Shown here in pieces: positions 49,064 to 59,600 of a stretch of DNA of 64,000 nt (position 1 is the stretch's first letter; each line of letters opens with the position of its first letter). The stretch spans positions 56,754 to 120,753 of the forward strand of contig JAFXAK010000003.1 in assembly GCA_017517135.1 (NCBI GenBank). The letters are read 5' to 3'. The DNA is from Clostridia bacterium. GTDB lineage: Bacteria; Bacillota; Clostridia; Oscillospirales; Acutalibacteraceae. A program made the translations under genes and the position numbers. The notes beneath the pieces were generated by a model that worked only from the letters and a program-made list of their open reading frames with translations, did no database searches and had not been told where the DNA came from.

Positions 49064-49199
49064 TATACCCGTTCCCGACCTTGTTAATAAGAGTGAAGCG
49101 GAACGGGCGAAGGCTATAGAAAACTGGATGCGTGAGGTTAACAGACAGATACGGTTCTGTCTTGAAAAAATCGAAAAGGAGTTAAAAAAGAATGGCTGA
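49050..49199 (+). CDS. 49-residue phage protein
   Basis: A short frame overlapping the ends of both neighbours (14 nt before, 8 nt after): SDFNIPVPDLVNKSEAERAK at the start and an amphipathic helix VNRQIRFCLEKIEKELKK at the end. The GGAGGGGATAAGA site in front is good. Coding is likely because the overlaps follow the pattern of this operon. Function unknown, perhaps a small virion chaperone. Confidence 0.6.
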   Translation: MSDFNIPVPDLVNKSEAERAKAIENWMREVNRQIRFCLEKIEKELKKNG

Positions 49200-50685
49200 T
49201 ACAACAACAAAGAAAAAGAAAATTGATGCAAATGAGGTTTTAGCTGTAGGCGAAAGCGACACAAGCCTGAACAGTACGGATGCCGTTACTGCTTCAAATA
49301 ACAAGGCGGCAGACTGGCAGGCTCAGAGTGATGCTTATTCAAAGCAGGCTGATGAATATCTTGAAAAATATTCAAACAACGGTAATTTCAGCTATGACTT
49401 CAATGTTGATCCCGTTTTTCAGGCGGCCAAGCAGGCTTATGAGAGAAGTGCCAAGCTTGCAGCAGAGGATGTGCAGGGTAAGGCTGCCGTTCTTTCGGGC
49501 GGTTATGCCAACTCTTACGGAGTTACTGCGGCACAGCAGGCTTATAATCAGAGTATTGACAATCTGTATGATACCATTCCTGAGCTTGAAGCTGCCGCAT
49601 ATAACCGTTATCAGAACGAGCAGCAAAGAAATCTTACCTTGTATGAAGCGTATCAGGGCAAGGCGGATTCAGCCGAAAATAAGGCAATTAATGCAGAGAA
49701 CAAGGCCTACTCGTATGCTTTACAGCTTGCAGAAATGGGGCAGTACGGGAAGCTCGGGGAATTCCTCGGGGTGGATTTGTCGGCGGTACAGAATGATGCA
49801 GAATATCAGAAGAAGCTCAATGTAGCACTTCAGAAAGCAGAAGTGGGCGATTACAGCGGACTTGTTGATCTGGGGATTGATGTAAGCAAGCTGGAAGCTA
49901 AAGATACACTCGAAAAAGCACAGATTGCGGCAACATACGGTGATTTCACCTTATTAAAAAATGCAGGAATTGATACATCTGCACTTGAATATGAGAGAAA
50001 TTTCACTAATGCATTGCAGATGGCACAGTACGGGGATTATTCGGGGCTTGAGGCTCTCGGGTATGATATGAGCACACAGAAGAACAGGGATTTGCTCGCA
50101 TGGGCACAGGCGGCAGCGGAAACAGGGGATTATTCACTCTTTAAGGAGCTTGGATTTGATACATCTGCGATTGAATATGAACAGAAATTGAATACTGCAT
50201 TACAGTTGGCACAGGTCGGGGATAATTCTGCATTGAAGGCATTGGGGGTTGATGTGTCGGCGTTGACGACGAAGTCAAGCTCCTCGGGTTCTTCGTCTTC
50301 GTCAAAAAGCAGCAGCGGAAAAATGACGGCTTCACAGATTTCTTCTGCTGCGAAGACTGTCAAAAGCAATTTTCTCGGAGATTATGAAGCGAATTATACC
50401 GAGGGTGCTGTTACGACGGAAGAAATTAATGCCTTTAACAGTGCACTTGTAATGGCAAATTATGATGCAGATACGGTTGATTCAATTCTTGTTCAGGCGG
50501 GCATTCCTACCTCAAGAATCGATGCATTGTGGGATTACGCTATTAACGGTTCAACGGGTGAACCAAAGACTAATAATTCTGCCGGCAAAGGTGCTACCGG
50601 TAATAAAATCACATATACACCGCCTGCTTCTCAGCCTGCAGACTTGACAACGGATGATGCAAGAAAAGAAAAATTCCGAAAGTAA
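49192..50685 (+). CDS. Repeat-containing virion (ejection) protein
   Basis: A 497-residue protein. After a Lys-rich start and a helical region, about six repeats of 30-35 residues run from roughly residue 175 to 360: ALQLAEMGQYGKLGEFLGVD, ALQKAEVGDYSGLVDLGIDV, AQIAATYGDFTLLKNAGIDT, ALQMAQYGDYSGLEALGYDM, AQAAAETGDYSLFKELGFDT and ALQLAQVGDNSALKALGVDV. A Ser-rich linker and helical end follow. The repeats look like an alpha-solenoid. Place before the giant gene suggests an internal, ejected protein. Confidence 0.65.
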   Translation: MADTTTKKKKIDANEVLAVGESDTSLNSTDAVTASNNKAADWQAQSDAYSKQADEYLEKYSNNGNFSYDFNVDPVFQAAKQAYERSAKLAAEDVQGKAAVLSGGYANSYGVTAAQQAYNQSIDNLYDTIPELEAAAYNRYQNEQQRNLTLYEAYQGKADSAENKAINAENKAYSYALQLAEMGQYGKLGEFLGVDLSAVQNDAEYQKKLNVALQKAEVGDYSGLVDLGIDVSKLEAKDTLEKAQIAATYGDFTLLKNAGIDTSALEYERNFTNALQMAQYGDYSGLEALGYDMSTQKNRDLLAWAQAAAETGDYSLFKELGFDTSAIEYEQKLNTALQLAQVGDNSALKALGVDVSALTTKSSSSGSSSSSKSSSGKMTASQISSAAKTVKSNFLGDYEANYTEGAVTTEEINAFNSALVMANYDADTVDSILVQAGIPTSRIDALWDYAINGSTGEPKTNNSAGKGATGNKITYTPPASQPADLTTDDARKEKFRK

Positions 50686-50698
50686 GGACGGTTAAAAT

Positions 50699-53600
50699 AT
50701 GGCTATTGACAGAGAAAAATTACAGCAGGCTTATCAGCAGAGAAAGAGATTGTCTGCGGTTTCAGGTTCAAGCGGTACGATTGACAGAGATAAGCTGCAG
50801 CAGGCTTATTCGCAGAGAAAGAGGCTGACACCGAAGAAAGAGGAAGAGGAAGAAAAGAAGGAGCAGGTTGTAAGCCAGACGGTGAATAAAACTGCTGTCA
50901 GCACTGTTCCCGAAAAGAATGCTATAAATAATGCCGTTAAGGATGCGGTCACCTCGGGTTGGACTGAGAAAGGAATCAGCACGAAGGATGCGCGTTCTAT
51001 TCTTCGTGCGGCGAGCGGGATGAGCTCAGACCATACGATTGACGAAAAGGGCAATGTTTATAAAAATATTACTGTTGAGGACTACGATAATGCTATCAAT
51101 AAGGTAAGCGAGGAAATGCAGGCTCTTGTTGAAGAGAAGCCGTATGCGGATAATCGGCAGCCTTGGACCTCTCTTTTGTCGGGGGAACTTTCGTGGAAAA
51201 AGGAAGTTTTGAAAGGAAAATATCTTGAAGCAAAGGACGAATATACCAAATTACTGCAGCAGAAAACGGCTTTAGAGCAGGAGAGGGAGCAGCTGAAAAA
51301 TCAGAAGCTTGTACAGAAAGCAGAAAAAGACGGGTATGCAGATATACTTTCACAGTTGTATGATGCGGATTATTTATCACAGGGAAATAAGCTTTCAGGT
51401 CTTATGACGAGTACTTCTGACGGCTTGAATTTTGTACAGACAAATGAGGCTTATTCTCTGCAAAAGAAAAAAGAAAATTTAATGCAGAAGCTTACCGAAT
51501 CGGGAGTAAATGCAAATGAGGTCTATGCAGCATATAAGAGTGTACGCAATGCCGAAAGTCAGGAAGAAAGAAATAAGGCTTTTGAGGAATTCGCAAAAGA
51601 ACACAAGGTTGCTTCATCCGTTCTCTCTGTTCTGGCTTCTCCGGTTCAGGGAGCAGCTTCGGCAGTCGGAGCATTAATGGGAGAGGACAGCTCCTCTCCT
51701 TACAATGCTGTTGCAGATTTCAACGAAACTACACGAAACACCGTCGCACAGGAGCTTAAGGAAAGTGACAACAAGCTGGTTGCTACTGTTATGCCTACAT
51801 TGTACCAGGCGGGAATGTCCGCTGCGGACAGCCTCATTACAATGGGTACCTTCGGGAAATTAGGTGAGGCTGTAATGGGCCTTAATTCCGCTATGTCAAC
51901 CTACAATGCCGCAAAGGAAAAGGGCGTAAGTCAGGCACAGGCTATAGCAAGCGGATTTGCTGCAGGTGTGTTTGAAGCTGTGTTTGAACATATCTCTCTC
52001 GGAAATCTTCGTGCTTTTCAGAGCAATCCCGATGAGCTTGTGAAAGGTATCCTGAAGCAGTTTGTTGCAGAGGGCAGCGAGGAGGTTTTTACCGATATTG
52101 CAAACGAGATAACAGACTATCTTATTAACGGCGGACTTTCCGAATATGAATTATATGTTCAGAACGCTATGAAAGACGGAAAAAGCCGTGCAGATGCCGA
52201 TTTGGAATATACCAAGGAATTCGGTTTACAGCTTCTTGAAACAGGCTTAATCGGCGGAATTTCGGGCGGTATGATGGTTAGTACTGTTTCGGGTGTTAAT
52301 AAAGTGAGCTCAACTGCACAGAAGGCTGTCGGAACGGCTCTCGAAAATTATGTCACCGGGCAGACAGTAAAGAAAAGCGGCTCAGTTCAGACTACTCTTG
52401 AACGACTTTCTGAAGAAGGCTCGGAAGAGGTGCAGAAGAACTCGAAGCAGCTGCAGCAGAAGACTGCCGGGAAGAACAAGATAAATCTTATTGATACCTA
52501 TAAAATCGGCAAGACTTATAATCAGTACACGGACAGCATTATTGAGGATGCCGCAACACAGCGTATTTCTAAGATTGAGGGGCTGAATGACAGCACAAAA
52601 ACTGCTCTCATTCAGGGAACAGTTAATGTTATCAAGGGTAAGGCTCTTTCTTCTAAGCAGCAGGAGGCCTTCACGGAAACCAAAGCCGGCAAGGATATTT
52701 TCTCGGAGATAGCGGGATATACTGAGGCTGAGTGGGTAAGTGATGCCATACAGAAAATCAGCGAGAGCAACAGTAAGCTCACAGTATCTGATGCTGAAAT
52801 CAGTCAGCAGAGGGCGGCTGAGGAAACCGACAAGAAAATTGCAGAGCAGGAAGAAAGCATTATTGAGGCTATCAATACTGATACCGTAGATTCGCTCGTA
52901 AAAAGCACATTTGAGGCTGAAAGCGTTGAGGGGTATACAGTTCAGGTCGGTGCGGTCAAGTCGATTATTGACGGCGATTTTGAGGTCGTACAGGACATGG
53001 AAAGCGGCGCAACAGAGAAGCTCAGCAAGCTTAACATTAAAAATGAACAGGCAAAGGAGCTGTATGCTACCTTACAGGAGACGGCAAATTCACAATCGCT
53101 TCTGAATATGGAAAAAGAGCACAATATACCTATGAGCATTAAGGGTGTTAATGCGGCACTTTCGATGTATAATCCCGAGGCAAACAAGGATGCAAAACTC
53201 TATGCTATGTGGGCTCATGATGCTTTTACTGCAGGTAAATTCGGTGAATTGGAATTCAGTGAATTTCTTGATTATTTCCAGAAAGACTGGGACGGATATA
53301 TCTCAGAGGAACAGCTCAGACAGATGTTTGCCGTCGGACTTGCCGAGACTGAGCTCAAGGCAGGTATTACCCGTATTGGACATGCTAAGCTTTCGGATAT
53401 TCAGCTTGAGATGCTGGTTGTTCTGAACCGTGTTTTCAAGGATTTGGGTATGGCCGGTGCTGCTGTTGATTCTCTTTATGATTCGGACGGCAACAAGCTG
53501 AACGGTCTGCTTAAGAGCGGTGACAGAATTCTTATTTCACTCGATAGTGAATTCGGTCTTACTTCTGTGTCTGCCGGTCATGAGCTTTTCCATTGGTTAA

Positions 53601-56600
53601 AACAAGTGGATCCTGAAGCTGCAAAGCGTTTGCAGGGTATTGTTATCGGCATTATGCAGCAGAACGGTACATACGAGGAGGCTTATAAGCAGAGAGCCGA
53701 AGTATATGCCGGACTTTCCCAAGATGCGATAAACGAGGAAGTTGCAGCGCAGTATTTCGGTGTTGTGTTCTCATCGGAGAGCAACATAAGAAAAGTAATC
53801 GAAAACAGCTCTCAGCAGGAGCTTTCGATGTGGCAGAAGATTGTTGAGCATCTCAAAGACTTTGTAAAGAGAATAAAGGATGCCATTGAAAGATATGCTC
53901 TGCAGGATAAGACAGTCCGTGCCGCCCTTAAAGCTGATGCAGATACCGTTGAGGAGCTTGCAAGGCAGTTTGATGTGTGCCTGAAGGAGGCTGCGAAAAA
54001 CAAAAAGCCCGCCGAGCAGGTGCAGGGCGGGGAGAAGTATTCTTATGCAGGTGTTAAAGCAAAGACAACAGATATAAAAGCTTTTGATTATGCAATAAGG
54101 CTTGAGGATGTCGGCAAGGCTACAGCCGAAGAAATAAGACAGCAGACAGGTTGGTTCAGAGGCTATGACAATAAGTGGCGTTTTGAAATCAGCGACAGGG
54201 ATATGGAAATTGATACTACAGGTAAGTTTTCATCAAATCCCGATATAAGAAGATATACTGAATTATTCGAGAAGGCTTATGTGGATATGTCGGCAACCGA
54301 GGCTGAAATTGAGGAGCTGAAAGCGCTTGATAAAAACCTCAAGGGTGTAAGCACAGAGCCTAAAACTTTAGGTGAGCTTATCAGACATGATTTGCTGTTT
54401 TCTGCATATCCGCAACTCAAGGATATGAAAATACATTTTGCTGATATTGATGTGCGCGGTGCGTATGATCCTATGCTCAAAGAGTTTATTTTTCAGAAGA
54501 AGCTTAAAGTTGATAAAAGCAAGCTTACAAAAACTCTTATTCATGAAATTCAGCATGCGATACAGGATATCGAAGGCTTTGCAAGTGGCACGAATCTTGA
54601 CTACTGGCGTGATATGGGTATTCCTGAAGATAAAGTAAGAGAATACTATGAAAATACAGCCGGTGAAATAGAAGCAAGAGATGCTGCTGCAAGAGAGTGG
54701 CGTACAGACGAAGCACGAAAAGAAAAACGCCCTGATATTGACAGGACGGATGTGGTGTTTGCTGATAGTGCGGATAAAGCTTCGAAGCAGATGTCTGTAG
54801 CTAAAAAACGAGATGCGGAGTATCTGGAGCTTGCAAAGGACACAGAAAAGAATGCTGTGCAGCTTCGTTCTTTGGTGGAAGGTGCCGCAAGAGATGCAGG
54901 GTATACAAGAAAAATGTTTCACGAAACAAATGCGGAAAATATTCATATATTTGATATTTCCAGAAGTGACCATGCAGGAAACGATAATGAGACACCTTTT
55001 GGCATATTCACAAAGTCAAGACCGGACAATATAGGACTTGGAAGCAGACAGCTTTCTCTTTATGTTAAAGCAGATAAAACATTCATCGTAAAAAACAGAG
55101 AGGAAATAAAAAATAAAATTCCGGGGCTTCTTCCTTTATATGAAAAAATATCTGAAATTGACAGAAAATACGGACAGCTTGCGGAAGAACTTGAGGATGA
55201 AGAGTTTGATGCCCTTTCCGAATGGATGGATGAGCATCCTGATGCTGAAATGGATAAGGTTTATCCGAATTCGTATCTCATTGAAAAGAAGCCTGCTGAT
55301 ATAGATTCAGATAGATATCATGCAGCATTTAAGAAATACGAAGAAAACATGCAGGAATGGGAAGCTTCCTCAAGATCAGTTGCAGTACAATCAAAAGAAT
55401 TTATAACTGAATTTCTTCGCAAAAATGAATACGATTCAATGTATATCGAGGTAGATAAAGGAAGTTTTGGCAGAAAAACCGATAGTTTTATTGTACTGAA
55501 TGAAAATCAGGTTAAGTCTGCAGAACTTTTGACCTATGCTGACAATGGTGACATTGTGCCTTTATCTGAACGATTCAATCCGAAAAAGGTTGATATCAGA
55601 TACTCAAAGCAGATGTCACAGTCCGAAGCAAGGGACAGTACGGATATTGACCGTATGTCACTTAAGGATTATAATAACAGAGGATGGGCTTACAGTCTTT
55701 TGAACAAAGAAGACATCAGACTTTTCAACGAGAAAGTGTTTGAAACAATGAGCCCGAAAGCAAAAACTTCTGTAAAAAAACTTGCAGACGGAACGAAGAT
55801 TTTTGATATCAACAATAAAATTCTTTTTGTTGGCGGTACATTTGCAAATCCGATAATTGAGTTTGCTGTTGCTATTAATGCAGAATCTGCAACAGAAGCG
55901 GAAATTATAAAAAATATTTGTTTTGAGAGGTTAGAATATGGAGATTACACGAATTCAGGACTTGCGCGCTGGTTCAAGACTCGAGCAGATTATTATGGAG
56001 AAAAATATTTCGTTTGCTACGGAAGAAAAGATTTTGTCGCCGCTTCTGAGGCAGAAAAAGGCAATATCAAAAGAGCAGCATTACCGCACGGTTTTGCTTC
56101 TTACGGATATACTCGAGAGAGCTACAGACGAAGCGGAAGCAATCAGAATGATAACGGAGAAATATCCGGAGGTGTCAAGTTTTCAAAACAAATAACCCAG
56201 CAGACCGAGGACAATATTGAGCAGTTGGCTTTGGAGAATGAGGCTCTGAGGGAACTGCTTGATTCGGCAAAGGATGTTGAGGCTGAATTGAGAGAGCGTC
56301 TTGATACTGCCAAGAAGATGAACAGAACGACGAGAGGGCTTATTCCTGACAAGACGGAGCTGTTCAGAATTGTCCGTAAATATAATCACAGTAAGTCAGG
56401 ATATACCAATACGGAGCTTGTTAAGTATATCGACGGCATTATGTGGGATTTGAGAGATAAGCAGGGCGATTCTAATACTCTTATAAGCTCTCTGACGGCT
56501 TTGATGCAGGATTTACTTGAAACCTCGGAAACCGTAAACCGTGATTTGTATGAGCAGTATGCTGATTTCAGAAAGTATTTCAGAGGCAGTACGCTGTATG

Positions 56601-59600
56601 TAAATCAGGATGTATACGATTTCCTGCTTGAGGAATACGGCTCGAAGAAGAACCTGCGAAATGCAACACTCGGCAAGCTCAATATAAAACCTATGACCGA
56701 AACGGATTCGGGGACTACACTCACTCAGGCTTATCAGGATATTGTTCAGCATTTCCCCGAGCTTCTTAATCCCGATGTGGATGAATATCATATCGTCGAG
56801 GAAATTCTTTCAGCGTGGAGAGCTATTCAGCCGACTGTAACTACCGAAATTGACGGAATGAAAACCGAGGCAGAGGTTCACGAGGCGGCCATGCTTATGG
56901 CTTATGAGGTGCAGAGCGAGCTGTTCAATGCTCCTGCACTGGTGACTAATGCTGACCGATATATTGAGAAAATCAATGCGGTAAAAGAGCATTACAAGGC
57001 GAGAGAAAAGGAATTGAGAGCCGAGAAGAATGAGCGTATCCGTCAGACGAAGGAACGCTATCAGAAGAGTATCAAGGATGCACGCGACAAGAGAAACGAA
57101 ACCGAGGAAAAGAATAAAATTCTCAAGCGCATCAGAAAACAGACCTTTAGTATTAAAAGGATGCTGTTGAGCCCGTCTGATACTAAGCATATCCCCGAGG
57201 AGCTTAAGGAAAGTATGATTGCTTTCGTTGCTCTCGTTGACGATAAGAGCTTTGTCTTCCAGGGGGAAAGAAACAGAGTGCAGCTTAAGAAGGTGCTTGA
57301 GACATATGCTCGTAATTACGGTGCAAATCTGCCGAACAGTGACGGCAGTATTGATCAGACCACAAGTGATTACAGCCGACTTATAACATCTCTTAATCTC
57401 GATCCTCAGCTGAAGGCAAATATGGATGAGCTGAACAGCAGGCTTTCGGGCGATAAGTTCTCGGAAATAACACTCGAGGATATGAGAATAATCGAAAATG
57501 CCGTCAAGAACATACACAAGATAGTTGAGGACAGCAATTCCGCATTTGTGAACGGCAAAAAGCAGAAATTTGAGAGCCTTTGCGAGAGTGCACTGAATCA
57601 GCTTGCAGAGCACGGTAAGAGAACTCCCGGAGAAAAGCTGTTTGATTCAACTCCTATGGCGTGGATAACTACACCGTGGATGTTCTTCAAGGAGAGAATG
57701 GGCGGTGTGTTCGGTCAGTTATTTGACGATTTTATATCGGGACAGAATAAGTATGCATTGAACATTGCCGCTGCGAAGAAGACCATTGCTGAGACTAAAG
57801 AAAAATTCAGTTATGACGAATGGTGTGAGGGCGGAAAGAATGCTCACTCTGAAACGGTTGTTCTTGAAAGAGGTCAGGAGGTAACATTCACGGCAGAGCA
57901 GATGCTGAGTATATATGCCACATTTGAACGAGAAAAGGCACTCGGTAAGGATTCCTCTCACCTTATGAACGGCGGTATTGTTTTTGCCGACGCTTATAAA
58001 AAAGAGCTTAAAAAGCAGCTCAAGAATAAGCAGAAAAACGATAAGCAGAAGCTCGGTGAAAAGGATGTCAGTCTTGCAGTTGATAACCTTACAAGTGAAG
58101 CCATACCTTTGACACTTTCAGATATCGAGAATATCACGGGAAGACTTACCGAGCAGGAAAAGGCGTATGCAGACGCTTTGGTTGAGTTTCTTTCGTCTGA
58201 TATGGCAAAGCTCGGTAATGAGGTTGCAATGTCCCTTTACGGCTACGAGAAATTCAATGAGAAAAAATATTTCCCGTTTGAAAGTTCGGGACTGTATCTT
58301 TCAATGCAGTTGGGTGTTGTTCAGACCGAGAACAGAATCAAGCATCTTTCTTTCACTCATCAGCTTGTTGAGAATGCATCGAATCCCGTTGTGCTCAATG
58401 ATTTTTCCCAGATTTGTGCACAGCACATTGATCTGATGTGTACATATAATGCTTTCACTCTGCCTCTTGATAACTTAACCCGAGTGTTTAACTACAAAAC
58501 GAGTGAGTATGAAACGCAGACCGTGACAGACGAGAACGGCGAGCCTGAAAAATACAAGAGAGATACAAAATATCACAAAAAGGGCGAAGAAAAAACAAAA
58601 CAGGTCAAGCTCGGAGAAAAGGACAACATGCGAGTTGCTATCCGCAATGCTCTCGGTGCGAATGCGGAGCAGTATATTATCCGTTTTGCTCAGAGTGCAA
58701 ACGGCGGTGTGCAGAGTGATAAAGCGGAAACGGTTTATCAGCAGCTGTTTTCGAAATTCAAAAAGATTGCAGTTCTTGGCAATTCATCTGTTGTTGTTCA
58801 GCAGGTATCTTCAATCGCCCGTGCATTCGCTCTCATTGATGTGAAATACTTTATTCCCGAGGCCTTTGATTTTAACGATTACAATGAATGCATGCAGTAT
58901 TGCGGTGAAGCTGTCATCAAGGATATGGGCGGTTTCGACACAAGCCTCGGCAAATCTGCCGCACATTGGATTTTAGATGCTCCCGAAAAGACTGTCCGCA
59001 AGAAGATTCTTAAGGTGACAGATTCTGCATTGTCTTCGGGGGCGGAAACGGCGGACAAGATTGTGTGGAGTGTAATCTGGAACACCGTCAAGCGTGAGCA
59101 GGCGGCAAAGAATCCGACTTTGGATACAGACAGCACGGAATTTATGAACGAATGCGCAAAGCGTTTCAGTGAGGTTATAAATACCACTCAGGTGTACGAT
59201 TCTGTATTCGCAAAAACTCCCATTATGAACAGCAAGAGCTTCGCTGCAAAGACTATGACGGCATTTATGGCCGAGCCGTTGCTTTCTCTTAATCTGCTTA
59301 TGAATGCAGCTCTGCAGACTGATAGAAAGAATATAAGATATGCGGGCCGTGCTGTTTCGGCGTTTATGTTGCAGGTGGTTGTGAATAATCTGCTCAAGAA
59401 TTTAATCGGTGCATTGAGGGATACCGACGAGGATCAGACATATTGGGAAAAATATGTTGAGGGACTTACAGAGGATCTTCTCGGAAGTGCCATTACGGTG
59501 AACGGACGAAAGATATGGATTCCCGTGTTTCTGACAAGTGATTTTTCCGTGCTCGGAATGATTCCGCTTGTCAAGGAGATAATGTCGCTTCTTGAGGGCT

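Noticed and set aside
53145-53426. Further nested ORFs in the giant gene (also 52911, 54438, 58167)
   Set aside because: Their residues are rich in Arg, Ser, Leu and Met with few acids, as expected for shadow frames; only 55938-56195 looks different.
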